Below, one piece after another: positions 7,848-17,554 of a stretch of DNA of 64,000 nucleotides; the first letter of the stretch is position 1; every line of letters starts with the position of its first letter. Both the position numbers and the translations under genes were made by a program. This DNA comes from Maritalea mobilis (GTDB taxonomy: Bacteria; Pseudomonadota; Alphaproteobacteria; Rhodobacterales; Rhodobacteraceae), in NCBI RefSeq assembly GCF_019800885.1, contig NZ_JAHVKE010000001.1:930001-994000 (forward strand). Reading direction: 5' to 3'. Under the pieces are notes generated by a model. The model was not told where the DNA came from, searched no databases, and saw only the letters and a program-made list of their open reading frames with translations.

Positions 7848-10216
7848 GCGGGATGCAGGCGCTCGACAAGAAACTGCTGCGGGATTTCAGGCGCCTCTGG
7901 CTACAGGCGCTGGCGATCGCGATGGTTCTGGCCTGCGGCGTGGCGATCCTGCTGACGGCCTTCGGGATGCATAGCGCGCTGACCGATACGCGCGACGCCT
8001 ATTACGAACGCAACCGCTTTGCCGATGTGTTCGTCGAGGCGCGGCGCGCCCCGCAGAGCCTGCTGCCCGAGATCATGGCCATCCCCGGCGTCGTCACGGC
8101 CGAGGCACGGGTCACCGGTGCGGCCATCCTCGACCTGCCCGGGCGCACGGAAACGGCAACCGGTCGCATCCTGTCCTGGCCCGAGGGTGACGACCCGCTG
8201 CTGAACGTGCCGCTTCTGCGCTCGGGCGTGCCGCCGCGCGTCGAACGGCCCGACGAGGTGATGGTGACCGAGGCCTTCGCCGAGGCCAACGGGTTCGAGA
8301 TCGGCGATGGCTTCACCGCGAACATCAACGGGCAGGCGCGGGACCTGACGATCACGGGCACGGTCCTCAGCCCCGAGTTCATCTACACCATCGGGCCCGG
8401 CGCGCTGATGCCGGACAACGAGGCGTTCGGCATCATCTGGATGACGGAGCAAGCCGTCGCCGCCGCCTTCGACATGGCGGGTGCGTTCAACGCGGTGTCG
8501 CTGCGGCTGGGGGCCGACGCGCGCGAGGCCGAGGTGCTCGACCGGCTGGACACGTTGCTGGAACCCTATGGCGGGCTGGGCGCCTATGGGCGCGACCGCC
8601 AGCAATCGGACAGTTTCGTTTCGGCCGAGATCGACCAGTTGCGCGGCATGGCGATGGTGGTGCCGCCGATCTTCTTCGCGATCTCGGCTTTCCTTGTCGG
8701 CATGGTGATGAGCCGGATCGTGGCGCTGGAACGGTCGGAGATCGGGCTTTTGAAGGCGTTGGGCTATTCCGACCTCGAGGTCTTGGCCCATTACATGATG
8801 CTGGCCGGGTTGATCGCGCTGTTCGGTATAGCGATCGGCTGGGGCGCGGGCACGCTGATGGCGCGCGGCATGGCGTTGCAATACGCGCGGTTCTTCGACT
8901 TTCCCTACCTGCTGTTCCGGGTGCCGGCCTGGGTCTATGCCATGTCGGGGCTGGTGGCGTTGGTCACGACGCTTTTGGGGGCGGTCCGGGCGGCGCTGGC
9001 CGCCTCGCGCCTTGCCCCTGCCATCGCGATGCAGCCCCCGGCCCCGCCGAGGTTCCGACGCTCGGCCTTCGATGGGCTCATGCGGGGGATGCGGCTGAGC
9101 CAAAGCACCATCATGGTGCTGCGCAGCATGATCCGCTGGCCGGTGCGGTCGGCCCTGACGGCCCTTGGGCTGGCATGCGCGGTGTCATCCATCGTGGCGT
9201 CAAGCTTCATGTATGACGCGCTTGACGAGATCATGGACCTCGCCTTCTACCAGGCGAACCGGCAGGACGCGATGGTGCTGTTCACCAATGACCTGCCGGA
9301 AACCGCCCTTGCCGAGGTGGAGCGCCTGCCCGGCGTGTTGCAGGCCGAGCCGCAGCAGTTCCACGCCGCCGTTCTGCGCAACGGCCCGCGCGAAAAGACC
9401 GTCTCGCTGGAGGCGCGCCATCCTGACGCGAGCCTGAGCCGGGTGATCGGGGCGGACGGCCAGCCGATCATCGCGCCGCCGGGCGGCATCCTCCTGGCCG
9501 AACGGCTGGCCGGACATCTCGAGCTTGCGGTGGGCGACACGGTCGAGGTGGAGTTCCTGACCGGGCGGCGCGAAACGCACGAGATGCTGGTGACCGGGCT
9601 GGTGGAGCAGTATTTCGGCCTCGGCGCCTATGTCGATGCCGGCTTCCTCGACGAGACCTTCCGCCAGTCGCCGCGCATGAACGTGGCCAACCTGATCGTC
9701 GACGAGGCGCAGCTTGACGCGTTGCATACGCGCTTGCAGGACCTGCCGGCCTTGTCGGGCCTCATCATGATGACCGACACGCGGCGCGGCTTCCTGGACA
9801 CGATCAACGAAAACGTGGTCATCGTGAACGGGGTCTATGCCACGATCGCCATCCTGATCACGGTGGGCGTGGCCTATAACGCGGCGCGCATCCAGATGTC
9901 GGAGCGCGCGCGCGAACTGGCCAGCCTGCGCATCCTTGGCTTCACCCGCGGCGAGGTTTCGGCCATCCTCGTGGGCGAGATCATGCTGCTTGCCGTGATC
10001 GCCCAGCCCGTCGGCTGGCTTTTGGGGGCATGGATCGCGCGGGCCATGTCGAACGCTTTCACCTCGGACCTCTACGGCATCCCCCTGGTGCTCGAGGCCG
10101 ACAATTTCGCCTATGCCAGTCTCGTGGTTCTTTTCGCCTGCCTCGCCTCGGTCCTCGTGGTGCGGCAGCGGATCGACCGCATGGACCTGGTGGCCGTCAT
10201 GAAAACGCGGGAGTGA
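7844..10216 (+). CDS. ABC transporter permease, FtsX/MacB type with two FtsX domains
   Basis: About 790 aa. One N-terminal membrane segment ([18 protein letters not shown]) is followed by a periplasmic domain, then a first block of three membrane helices (about 275-395), another helix near 440 and periplasmic domain, and a final three-helix FtsX block (about 670-790, ending in [21 protein letters not shown]...). This duplicated layout belongs to the large FtsX-like permeases of MacB-related exporters. Start uncertain: GTG at 7844 makes a GTGA overlap with the ATPase stop; GTG 7841 and ATG 7853 are alternatives. It probably pumps a lipid-like or small amphipathic substrate from the inner membrane or periplasm; substrate not inferable. 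Confidence 0.9.
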   Translation: MSGMQALDKKLLRDFRRLWLQALAIAMVLACGVAILLTAFGMHSALTDTRDAYYERNRFADVFVEARRAPQSLLPEIMAIPGVVTAEARVTGAAILDLPGRTETATGRILSWPEGDDPLLNVPLLRSGVPPRVERPDEVMVTEAFAEANGFEIGDGFTANINGQARDLTITGTVLSPEFIYTIGPGALMPDNEAFGIIWMTEQAVAAAFDMAGAFNAVSLRLGADAREAEVLDRLDTLLEPYGGLGAYGRDRQQSDSFVSAEIDQLRGMAMVVPPIFFAISAFLVGMVMSRIVALERSEIGLLKALGYSDLEVLAHYMMLAGLIALFGIAIGWGAGTLMARGMALQYARFFDFPYLLFRVPAWVYAMSGLVALVTTLLGAVRAALAASRLAPAIAMQPPAPPRFRRSAFDGLMRGMRLSQSTIMVLRSMIRWPVRSALTALGLACAVSSIVASSFMYDALDEIMDLAFYQANRQDAMVLFTNDLPETALAEVERLPGVLQAEPQQFHAAVLRNGPREKTVSLEARHPDASLSRVIGADGQPIIAPPGGILLAERLAGHLELAVGDTVEVEFLTGRRETHEMLVTGLVEQYFGLGAYVDAGFLDETFRQSPRMNVANLIVDEAQLDALHTRLQDLPALSGLIMMTDTRRGFLDTINENVVIVNGVYATIAILITVGVAYNAARIQMSERARELASLRILGFTRGEVSAILVGEIMLLAVIAQPVGWLLGAWIARAMSNAFTSDLYGIPLVLEADNFAYASLVVLFACLASVLVVRQRIDRMDLVAVMKTRE

Positions 10217-10220
10217 CGCG

Positions 10221-11432
10221 ATGCATTGGAATGCCCGGACGATCCTGACCATGGGCGTGATCGCCGCAGCCCTCGGCGGGCTTTTCTACGTCGCCACGCG
10301 GACCGAGCCTGTGGCCGTCGATCTTCACCAGGTCGAAAGCGCCCCCCTGACCGTGACCATCGACGCCGACGGGCAGACGCGGATCCGCGACATTTTCGAG
10401 GTCGCCTCTCCCATCACAGGCACGGCGCGGCGCGCCCCGGTGGCGGTGGGTGACCTCGTGGTGCAGGGCGACACCGTCGTGGCGCGGGTGGAACCGATCA
10501 GCCCGTCGCTTCTCGATGCGCGATCCCGGGCGCAGGCCGAGGCGGCGGTGGACGAGGCGGCGGCGGCCCTGGATGTTGCGCGCTCGGACCTGACCCGTGC
10601 CGAGGAGGAAGAGGCCTTCGCACGGATGCAATTCGACCGCACGCAGGCCCTTGTCGAACGCGGTGTCACCAGCCTGACGCAGCTGGAAACGGCCACCCAG
10701 CAACTCGCCGTCGCGCAGGCCGCCGTGGCCGCAGCCCGGTCGCGCATCACCATGGCCGAGGGCACGCTGGAGCGCGCGGAAGCCGCCCTTGTGGGCCCGG
10801 AAACCGGTGGGGCTCAGACCACCGACTGCTGCGTGGAACTTCTTGCCCCCGCCGACGGGGTCGTGCTGTCCATCTCGACGATCAGCGAACATCCGGTGAC
10901 GGCCGGCGCGCCGCTTCTAACCATCGGCGATCCAGGCGACCTGGAAATCGTGGCAGACCTGCTGTCCTCCGACGCTGTGCGCATCGGGCCGGGCACGCGC
11001 GCCATCGTGCAGCGTTGGGGCGGCGACGTCGATCTCGACGCGGTGCTGACGCGGATCGAACCGGCGGCCGAAACCCGCGTCTCGGCGCTTGGGATCGAGG
11101 AACAGCGCGTGGATGCGATCTTCGACCTCGCCTCGCCGCCCGAGGCGCGGGCGGGCCTTGGCCATGGCTTCTCGGTCTTCCTGCGGATCGTGGAGTGGCA
11201 GGCGGACGCGGCCTTTCAGGTGCCCCTCGGCGCGCTGTTCCGGCGCGGTGAGGATTGGGCGGTCTTCGTGGTCGAGGATGGCATCGCCCGCGAGCGGATC
11301 ATCGAGATCGGCCAGCGCGGCACGCGCATGGCGCAGGTCATCGGCGGGCTGGAGGCCGGCGAGGCCATCATCACCCACCCCAGCGACGCGATCAGCGACG
11401 GGGTGCCAGTGGTCGACCGCGAAACGCTCTGA
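10221..11432 (+). CDS. HlyD/RND-type periplasmic adaptor (membrane fusion protein)
   Basis: 403 aa. One N-terminal anchor (TILTMGVIAAALGGLFYVA), a split lipoyl-like beta domain (SPITGTARRAPVAVGDLV and later LLAPADGVVLSIS), a long alpha-hairpin of Ala/Glu/Arg-rich coiled coil (about 95-195), then beta-barrel and membrane-proximal domains. It should couple the upstream ABC ATPase and permease to export across the periplasm. It starts 4 bases after the permease stop, with GGGAGTGACG as ribosome site. CysCys at TTDCCVELLAP before the second lipoyl half is unusual. Partner outer-membrane channel not seen nearby. Confidence 0.9.
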   Translation: MHWNARTILTMGVIAAALGGLFYVATRTEPVAVDLHQVESAPLTVTIDADGQTRIRDIFEVASPITGTARRAPVAVGDLVVQGDTVVARVEPISPSLLDARSRAQAEAAVDEAAAALDVARSDLTRAEEEEAFARMQFDRTQALVERGVTSLTQLETATQQLAVAQAAVAAARSRITMAEGTLERAEAALVGPETGGAQTTDCCVELLAPADGVVLSISTISEHPVTAGAPLLTIGDPGDLEIVADLLSSDAVRIGPGTRAIVQRWGGDVDLDAVLTRIEPAAETRVSALGIEEQRVDAIFDLASPPEARAGLGHGFSVFLRIVEWQADAAFQVPLGALFRRGEDWAVFVVEDGIARERIIEIGQRGTRMAQVIGGLEAGEAIITHPSDAISDGVPVVDRETL

Positions 11433-11436
11433 GCCG

Positions 11437-11643
11437 TCAGATCATCGGCAACGCGCGGCGCACCAGCACATCGAGGTCCTTGTCATGGCCTTTTTGCGCG
11501 TAGACCTTCAGTTCCTCGCGCATTTCGGGCCCCCAGAAATCCTTGAGGTGACCCGCCACCCGCTCGGCCTGGTCCTGACCCGGCTGAGAATGAAAGAAGG
11601 TGGCGATCTGGTTCGCCATGCGCACAAGCTTGTCAGGCGACAT
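11437..11643 (-). CDS. fdsD: NAD-dependent formate dehydrogenase delta subunit
   Basis: 68 aa, the normal size for FdsD. It has the family pattern MSPDKLVRMANQIATFF and ends with HDKDLDVLVRRALPMI. FdsD is a small subunit needed for activity or assembly of the soluble molybdenum formate dehydrogenase FdsABG. The start ATG at 11643 lies inside the 3' end of fdhD (11-base overlap), with GAGGGACACCG upstream. It is the last gene of the fds operon and ends 4 bases from the convergent efflux adaptor gene. Confidence 0.9.
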   Translation of the reverse strand: MSPDKLVRMANQIATFFHSQPGQDQAERVAGHLKDFWGPEMREELKVYAQKGHDKDLDVLVRRALPMI

Positions 11644-12445
11644 CGGTGTCCCTCCTGCGGATACGGGTTGGGTTTGCATAGATCTCGACCGCGCCGCGAC
11701 GGGCGAAGGCGGCCAGTGTCAGCCCCGCGCCCTCGGCAAGGCGCAGCGCATGGGCGGTGGGGGCCGAGACGGCGACGAGCGTCGCACATCCCGCAAGAAC
11801 GGTCTTTTGCACCATTTCGACGGAGATACGGCTGGTCAGCACAATGGCGCCGGTCGCCGGGTCGAGGCCCGCACGCAACAGCGCCCCGATCAGCTTGTCC
11901 AGCGCGTTGTGGCGGCCCACATCCTCGCGCGCCATCACCACCCCCTGCCCCGGCAGCAAAAACCCCGCGGCATGAACCGCATGGGTGCGGTCATGCAGCG
12001 GCTGGTGATCGCGCAACAGGTCGGTCGCGGCGGCGATCTCGGCCATTTCGAAACGCGCGCCCTCACCCACAGGCGGAAGCGCGCGCAAGGCCTGCTCGAG
12101 GCTGTCGATCCCGCACAGGCCACAGCCCACAGGCCCCAGCATCGCCCGACGCCGCGCGCCAAGGGCCTCGGCAATCTCGTCCGCCACCCAAAGCCGCGCC
12201 TCGATCCCCTGCTCCAGGTCGATGACCTCGATGCGCTCGATCTGGTCGGGGCGCGCGATGCCTTCGGTCAGGGCAAAGCCGGTCGCGAAGTCCTCAAGAT
12301 CGGCGGGGGTGGCCATCATCACCGCCTGCGTGGAGCCGTTGACGGTGATCGCGACGGGCATCTCCTCGGGCAAGGTGCGCGCCACCTCGCGCGCCCCGTC
12401 GGGGCCAAGCGCCAAGCCGCGCGCGCTATGGGAGGTCGCGCTCAT
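11633..12445 (-). CDS. fdhD: Formate dehydrogenase accessory sulfurtransferase FdhD
   Basis: 270 aa. FdhD passes sulfur from a cysteine desulfurase to the Mo-bis-MGD cofactor and is required for active formate dehydrogenase. The sulfur-transfer cysteine pair is present (GPVGCGLCGIDS) as are FATGFALTEGI and AREDVGRHNALDKLIG, typical of the family. Start taken as the ATG at 12445, which has GGAGTGAGG at ideal spacing; a GTG at 12451 would overlap the fdsA stop but has no well-placed ribosome site. Cytoplasmic, cotranscribed with fdsA and fdsD. Confidence 0.94.
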   Translation of the reverse strand: MSATSHSARGLALGPDGAREVARTLPEEMPVAITVNGSTQAVMMATPADLEDFATGFALTEGIARPDQIERIEVIDLEQGIEARLWVADEIAEALGARRRAMLGPVGCGLCGIDSLEQALRALPPVGEGARFEMAEIAAATDLLRDHQPLHDRTHAVHAAGFLLPGQGVVMAREDVGRHNALDKLIGALLRAGLDPATGAIVLTSRISVEMVQKTVLAGCATLVAVSAPTAHALRLAEGAGLTLAAFARRGAVEIYANPTRIRRRDTDVA

Positions 12446-12447
12446 CC

Positions 12448-15348
12448 TCACTCCGCCGCGGGCAACACGCGGCGGGCGCGCCGCGCGCGGTCTTCATAGT
12501 CTTCCTGCCATGCGGTCGGGCCGTTCGACGGGCTGACCTGCACCGCCGTCACCTTGTATTCCGGGCAGTTCGTCGCCCAGTCCGAGAAATCGGTGGTGAT
12601 GACATTGGCCTGCGTTCCGGGGTGGTGGAAGGTCGTGTAGACGACGCCGGGGCTGACGCGGTCGGTCAATGTCGCGCGCAGGCTGGTTTCGCCAGAGCGG
12701 CTGGCAAGCTTGACCCAATCGCCCTCGGTGATGCCGCGGGTTTCGGCGTCGTGGGGGTGGATCTCCAGCACGTCCTCCTGGTGCCAGACGGTGTTCTCCG
12801 TCCGCCTTGTCTGTGCGCCCACGTTGTATTGCGACAGGATGCGGCCCGTGGTCAGCAACAGCGGGAAACGCGGGCCTGTGCGCTCCTCGGTCGCGACGTA
12901 TTCGGTGATCATGAACCGCCCCTTGCCGCGCACGAAACCGTCGACATGCATGATGGGCGAGCCATCGGGGGTGTCGTCGTTGCAGGGCCATTGGACCGAG
13001 CCGCGCTCCTCCAACATCTCGTAATTCACATTGGCGAAACCGGGCGTCGTGGCCGCGATTTCCGCCATGATTTCCGAAGGATGCGCATAGCTCCACCCCG
13101 CGCCCATGGCATTGGCCAGAAGCTGCGTGATCTCCCAATCGGCATAGCCGTTCCTGGGCGCCATCACCCGGCGCACACGGTTGATCCGGCGTTCGGCATT
13201 GGTGAAGGTCCCGTCCTTTTCGAGGAAGGTCGATCCGGGCAGGAACACATGCGCGTAATTCGCCGTCTCGTTCAGGAACAGGTCATGGACGATGACGCAT
13301 TCCATCGCGGCCAATCCGGCGGCCACATGGCGCGTGTCGGGATCCGATTGCAGGATGTCCTCGCCTTGGCAATAGAGCCCCTTGAACTGCCCCGAGGTCG
13401 CCGCATCGAGCATGTTGTTGATCCGCAGACCGGGTTCGGGGTCGATCTCGACACCCCAGGCCTGCTCGAAGATGGCGCGCACATCGGCGTTCTTGACGTG
13501 CCTGTAACCGGGCAATTCATGCGGGAAGCTGCCCATGTCGCAGGAGCCTTGCACGTTGTTCTGCCCGCGCAGCGGGTTCACGCCAACGCCCTCGCGCCCG
13601 ATATTGCCTGTCAGCATCGCAAGATTGGCGATCCCCATCACGGTTGTGGAGCCCTGGCTATGCTCGGTCACGCCGAGGCCGTAATAGATCGCCCCGTTGC
13701 CCCCCGTGGCAAAGGTGCGGGCCGTGGCGCGCAGCTCCTCCGCCGGAACGCCGGTCAGCGCCTCGACCGCCTCGGGCGCGTGGCGCGGGTCAGAGACGAA
13801 GGCGGCATACTCCTGGAACTCGTCCCAGTCGCAGCGTTCGCGGATGAAGGCCTCGTCGTATAGGCCCTCGGTCACGATCACATGTGCCATCGCTGTCACC
13901 ACGGCGACATTCGTGCCGGGCCGCAGGGCAAGGTGATGCGCCGCCTCGACATGCGGCGTCTTCACCAGGTCGATGCGACGCGGGTCGATCACGATCAGCT
14001 TGGCGCCCTGCCGCAGGCGCTTTTTCAGGCGTGAGCCGAAGACGGGGTGCCCATCGGTCGGGTTGGCGCCGATCACCAGCACGACGTCGGACTGTTCCAC
14101 GCTGTCGAAATTCTGCGTGCCCGCGCTGGTGCCGAAGGCCTGGCCGAGGCCATAACCGGTGGGCGAATGGCAGACCCGCGCACAGGTGTCGGTGTTGTTG
14201 TTCAGGAACACGCCGCGCGCCAGTTTCTGCACGAGGAAGGTCTCCTCATTCGTGCAGCGCGACGAGGTGATGACCCCGATGGATTTGCGGCCATGCTTTT
14301 CCTGCAATCCGCGCAGGCGGGCCGCGGCAAAGCCGATCGCCTCCTCCCAACTGACCTCGCGCCACGGCTCGTCGATCGAGTCGCGGATCATCGGGTGCAG
14401 GATGCGGTCGGGATGGCTGGCATAGCCCCAGGCAAAACGCCCCTTCACGCAGGAATGGCCGCGATTGGCCTCGCCATGCTTGTGAGGCACCATGCGGACC
14501 AACTCGTCGCCATTGAGCTCCGCCTTGAAGGAACAACCCACCCCGCAATAGGCGCAGGTGGTGATGACCGAGCGTTCGGGCGTGCCCAACTCGATCACGC
14601 TTTTTTCCTGCAATGTCGCGGTCGGGCAGGCCTGCACGCAGGCGCCGCAGCTGACGCAGTCCGACGACAGGAAATCGTCCAGCGGTCCGCCCGCCTTGAC
14701 CCGGCTGTCAAAGCCGCGCCCCTCGATCGTCAGCGCGAAGGTGCCCTGCACCTCTTCGCAGGCGCGCACGCAGCGATTGCAGACGATGCATTTCGACGGG
14801 TCATAGGTGAAATACGGGTTGCTTTCGTCCTTGGCCTGCCAGAGCGGGTTGGCCTCGCCGCTGGTGTTGCGCGGGGTCACGTGGTTGGCGAGGGCCGCGT
14901 TCTCGGGCGCCTCGTAGCGCACGTCGCGCAGGCCCACGGCCCCGGCCATGTCCTGCAACTCGCAATCTCCATTGGCCGCGCAGGTCAGGCAATCGAGCGG
15001 ATGGTCCGAGATGTAAAGCTCCATCACCCCGCGCCGGATCTTCTTCACCTTCTCCGACTGGGTGCGCACGACCATGCCGGGGGCCACAGGCGTGGTGCAC
15101 GAGGCCGGCGTGCCGCGACGCCCCTCGATCTCGACGACGCACAACCGGCAGGAGCCGAACGCCTCAAGGCTATCCGTCGCGCAGAGCTTGGGAACCCCGA
15201 TCCCGGCCAGTGCGGCGGCGCGCATGACCGAGGTGCCCGCGGGCACCGTCACCTCGACACCGTCAACACTCAGCGTGACCGGCGCGCCGGTTTTGGCAGG
15301 CGTGCCAAGGTCGCGGTCGTCATCCCACGGAATGATGAAATCCTTCAT
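12448..15348 (-). CDS. fdsA: NAD-dependent formate dehydrogenase alpha subunit (molybdenum, Fe-S)
   Basis: 966 aa. Catalytic subunit that oxidises formate to CO2. N-terminal 2Fe-2S ferredoxin domain (Cys56, 67, 70, 84), a His-Cys3 cluster region (SDHPLDCLTCAANGDC), two ferredoxin-like 4Fe-4S motifs (CIVCNRCVRACEE; CVSCGACVQACP), then the molybdopterin oxidoreductase domain with its own CAYCGVGC cluster. The Mo ligand is Cys, not selenocysteine, followed by His (ARVCHSPTGYG). C-terminal molydopterin-dinucleotide-binding domain near 850-950. Start ATG has AGGGAGAGGGAT in front. It acts with FdsB and FdsG in the cytoplasm to reduce NAD+. Three palindromes lie between it and fdsB. Confidence 0.97.
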   Translation of the reverse strand: MKDFIIPWDDDRDLGTPAKTGAPVTLSVDGVEVTVPAGTSVMRAAALAGIGVPKLCATDSLEAFGSCRLCVVEIEGRRGTPASCTTPVAPGMVVRTQSEKVKKIRRGVMELYISDHPLDCLTCAANGDCELQDMAGAVGLRDVRYEAPENAALANHVTPRNTSGEANPLWQAKDESNPYFTYDPSKCIVCNRCVRACEEVQGTFALTIEGRGFDSRVKAGGPLDDFLSSDCVSCGACVQACPTATLQEKSVIELGTPERSVITTCAYCGVGCSFKAELNGDELVRMVPHKHGEANRGHSCVKGRFAWGYASHPDRILHPMIRDSIDEPWREVSWEEAIGFAAARLRGLQEKHGRKSIGVITSSRCTNEETFLVQKLARGVFLNNNTDTCARVCHSPTGYGLGQAFGTSAGTQNFDSVEQSDVVLVIGANPTDGHPVFGSRLKKRLRQGAKLIVIDPRRIDLVKTPHVEAAHHLALRPGTNVAVVTAMAHVIVTEGLYDEAFIRERCDWDEFQEYAAFVSDPRHAPEAVEALTGVPAEELRATARTFATGGNGAIYYGLGVTEHSQGSTTVMGIANLAMLTGNIGREGVGVNPLRGQNNVQGSCDMGSFPHELPGYRHVKNADVRAIFEQAWGVEIDPEPGLRINNMLDAATSGQFKGLYCQGEDILQSDPDTRHVAAGLAAMECVIVHDLFLNETANYAHVFLPGSTFLEKDGTFTNAERRINRVRRVMAPRNGYADWEITQLLANAMGAGWSYAHPSEIMAEIAATTPGFANVNYEMLEERGSVQWPCNDDTPDGSPIMHVDGFVRGKGRFMITEYVATEERTGPRFPLLLTTGRILSQYNVGAQTRRTENTVWHQEDVLEIHPHDAETRGITEGDWVKLASRSGETSLRATLTDRVSPGVVYTTFHHPGTQANVITTDFSDWATNCPEYKVTAVQVSPSNGPTAWQEDYEDRARRARRVLPAAE

Positions 15349-15387
15349 ATCCCTCTCCCTTTCTGGGTGACCGGGTTGCCAAGGGCC

Positions 15388-15450
15388 GGAAAACGCGCGT
15401 TTTCCGTCTTGCAAAAGCTGGCTTTTGCGCCCGTTTTCCTTGAGGAAAAC
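15388..15450. repeat. Three consecutive perfect palindromes between fdsB and fdsA
   Basis: Three short inverted repeats stand in the 121-base gap: 15388-15405 (GGAAAACGC/GCGTTTTCC), 15411-15428 (GCAAAAGC-TG-GCTTTTGC) and 15433-15450 (GTTTTCCT-TG-AGGAAAAC). The first and third share the GGAAAAC core. In RNA each would form a compact stem, possibly changing the ratio of FdsB to FdsA or protecting the mRNA. The gap stands out in an otherwise overlapping operon. Confidence 0.8.
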
Positions 15451-15469
15451 GCTCCCTCCACCGGGCCGC

Positions 15470-16984
15470 TCATTCCGCCGCCTCCTGCTGCGCGGCGAAC
15501 TCCTCGGGGAAGAGGCGCAGCGCACTCAGCACCGGGTAAGGCGTGAAGCCCCCGAGCGCGCAGAGCGAGCCATCCTTCATGGTCTCGCACAGGTCCACCA
15601 GCAGCGGCACGGCCGACGCGTCGCCCTTCGCCACGCGGTCCAGCGTTTCGACGCCCCGCACCGCGCCGATCCTGCAGGGCGTGCATTTCCCGCAGCTTTC
15701 CACCGCGCAGAATTCCATGGCGAAGCGGGCCAGCCCCAGCATGTCGGCGCTGTCGTCGAAGACGACGATCCCGGCGTGCCCGATCAGCCCGCCTGCCCCG
15801 TCGAATTCCTCGTAGCCAAAGGGCGTGTCGAACTGCCCGGGCGCGAAATAGGCCCCGAGCGGCCCGCCCACCTGCACCGCCTTGACCGGGCGGCCCGTGG
15901 CGGTCCCGCCCGCGACATCCTTGACCAACTCACCAAGCGGCATGCCAAAGGCGGTCTCGAACAGCCCGCCACGCGCGACATTGCCGGCGATCTGGATCGG
16001 CATGGTCCCCTTTGACCGGCCCAGCCCGAGCCCTGCGTAATGCGCGGCACCTTTCTCGAAGATCACGGGAATGGTGGCCAGCGACAGCACGTTGTTGACC
16101 ACCGTTGGCCGCCCGAGGAACCCTTCCAGCGCCGGCAGGGGCGGCTTTGCCCGGACAACGCCGCGCTTGCCCTCAAGACTGTTGAGCAGCGAGGTTTCCT
16201 CGCCGCAGACATAGGCGCCCGCCCCCACGCGCACCTCCATGTCGAACCTGCGGCCCGAGCCCATCACGTCGCCCAGCACGCCATTGGCGCGGGCGATGTC
16301 GATGGCCTCTTGCATAACCGCAATCGCGTCAGGGTATTCGGAGCGGATGTAGACATAGCCCTGCGTGGCCCCGGTCCCGAGGCCCGCGATCACCATGCCC
16401 TCGATCAGGCTGAGGGGATCGCCCTCAATCAGCATGCGGTCGGCGAAGGTGCCGCTGTCGCCCTCGTCGGCGTTACAGACGATGTATTTGCGCTCCACCG
16501 GGGCGAGGCGCACGGTGTCCCACTTGATCCCAGTCGGGAACCCGGCGCCACCGCGTCCACGAAGCCCGCTTTCCTTGACCTCGTCGATGATGTGCTCCGC
16601 GCGCATGCCAAGCGCCCGGCGCAACCCGCTCAACCCGCCATGCGCTTCGTATTCGGCCAGCGACAGCGGGTCGATCAAACCCACGCGGGCAAAGGTCAGG
16701 CGGTTCTGGCGGGCGAAGAACGGGATCGCCTCGACGGGGCCTAGCCCGTCCAGCGTGCCATCGAAAAGGGCCGGCACCGTCTCGGGCGTCATGGGGCCGT
16801 AGCCGTGGCGCACCCCGTCGCGCTCGACCTCCAGCAGCGGCTCCAGCCAGGTCATCCCGCGCGAGCCTGTGCGGGTCAGCGAAACCTCTATCCCGCGCGC
16901 GGCGGCCTCGGACAGGATCGCTTCGGCGACCTCTTCAGAACCGAGTGCCTTGGCGGCGGCATCGCGTGACAGGTAGAGCTTCAT
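15470..16984 (-). CDS. fdsB: NAD-dependent formate dehydrogenase beta subunit (NuoF-like, FMN/NAD)
   Basis: 504 aa. N-terminal thioredoxin-like 2Fe-2S-fold region (about 1-80) fused to a NuoF-type core: GRGGAGFPTGIKW for FMN/NADH binding, CNADEGDSGTFADR, GAYVCGEETSLLNSLEG and the 4Fe-4S motif ESCGKCTPCRIG. It moves electrons from the Fe-S chain through FMN to NAD+. The ATG at 16984 overlaps the fdsG stop in ATGA, supporting this start over an upstream in-frame one. Cytoplasmic partner of FdsA and FdsG. Confidence 0.96.
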   Translation of the reverse strand: MKLYLSRDAAAKALGSEEVAEAILSEAAARGIEVSLTRTGSRGMTWLEPLLEVERDGVRHGYGPMTPETVPALFDGTLDGLGPVEAIPFFARQNRLTFARVGLIDPLSLAEYEAHGGLSGLRRALGMRAEHIIDEVKESGLRGRGGAGFPTGIKWDTVRLAPVERKYIVCNADEGDSGTFADRMLIEGDPLSLIEGMVIAGLGTGATQGYVYIRSEYPDAIAVMQEAIDIARANGVLGDVMGSGRRFDMEVRVGAGAYVCGEETSLLNSLEGKRGVVRAKPPLPALEGFLGRPTVVNNVLSLATIPVIFEKGAAHYAGLGLGRSKGTMPIQIAGNVARGGLFETAFGMPLGELVKDVAGGTATGRPVKAVQVGGPLGAYFAPGQFDTPFGYEEFDGAGGLIGHAGIVVFDDSADMLGLARFAMEFCAVESCGKCTPCRIGAVRGVETLDRVAKGDASAVPLLVDLCETMKDGSLCALGGFTPYPVLSALRLFPEEFAAQQEAAE

Positions 16985-17445
16985 GCCGACACCTCCGCCA
17001 CCAGCGCCTTGGCCTCGGCGCGGCCCTTGAGCTTGCCGTTCACCATCGCCGCGGGCGCACAGGCGCAGAGACCGAGGCAATAGACCGGCTCGACCGTGAT
17101 GCGCCCATCGGCAGAGGTTTCACCCCAGCCCAGGCCCAAAAGGGTCAGAACCGCCTCACCAAGCGCCGTGCCGCCCATGGATTGACAGGCCTCGGAGCGG
17201 CAGATCTTCAGCACGTGCCGCCCGGCGGGTTCCTCGCGGAAGTCATGGTAGAAGCTGATGACGCCGTGCACTTCGGCCTGGGTGATATTCAGCGCCGCCG
17301 CGATGGCCGGGCGCGCCTCGGCCGGGATGCAGCCGAAGTGATCCTGAAGGTCGTGCAGAATGGGCAGCAGCGGCCCCTCGCGATGCAGGTGTCGCGCGAT
17401 AATCTCCTCCACCCCTGCGGGCGAAACGGTCTGGCTGGCAGGCAT
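16981..17445 (-). CDS. fdsG: NAD-dependent formate dehydrogenase gamma subunit (NuoE-like)
   Basis: 154 aa, thioredoxin-like 2Fe-2S protein of the NuoE family. Conserved segments are LPILHDLQDHFGCIP, EVHGVISFYHDFR, ICRSEACQSMGG and PVYCLGLCACAPA; the four cluster cysteines are in CRSEAC and CLGLC. It feeds electrons in the FdsABG complex. First structural gene of the fds operon, 109 bases downstream of the LysR gene on the same strand, across an AT-rich stretch (17460-17540) that likely holds the operon promoter. Confidence 0.95.
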   Translation of the reverse strand: MPASQTVSPAGVEEIIARHLHREGPLLPILHDLQDHFGCIPAEARPAIAAALNITQAEVHGVISFYHDFREEPAGRHVLKICRSEACQSMGGTALGEAVLTLLGLGWGETSADGRITVEPVYCLGLCACAPAAMVNGKLKGRAEAKALVAEVSA

Positions 17446-17554
17446 GCGTGGCTCCGGTCGACTTTCGCATACAAAGGTCCACCGGATTTAATGCGTTTTC
17501 AATATCGTTATTTCGTTATGCAATAGAAATAATGAATGAACCATCCACGACGTC
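17446..17554 (-). promoter_or_regulatory. AT-rich presumed fds operon promoter
   Basis: The only AT-rich stretch around the fds genes (17480-17540: read on the minus strand, TTATTTCTATTGCATAACG, then AAATAACGATATTGAAAACG) lies between the LysR gene and fdsG. Repeated ATAACGAAATAACGATAT half-sites could be where the LysR protein binds. No exact -35/-10 pair can be fixed. Confidence 0.4.

Noticed and set aside
7841-7855. Frameshift between the ATPase and permease genes
   Set aside because: The two genes overlap by a normal GTGA junction and both are full length.
12448-15525. Longer fdsA start at 15525
   Set aside because: The extra 59 residues read through three palindromes and are not family-like; ATG 15348 has an excellent ribosome site.
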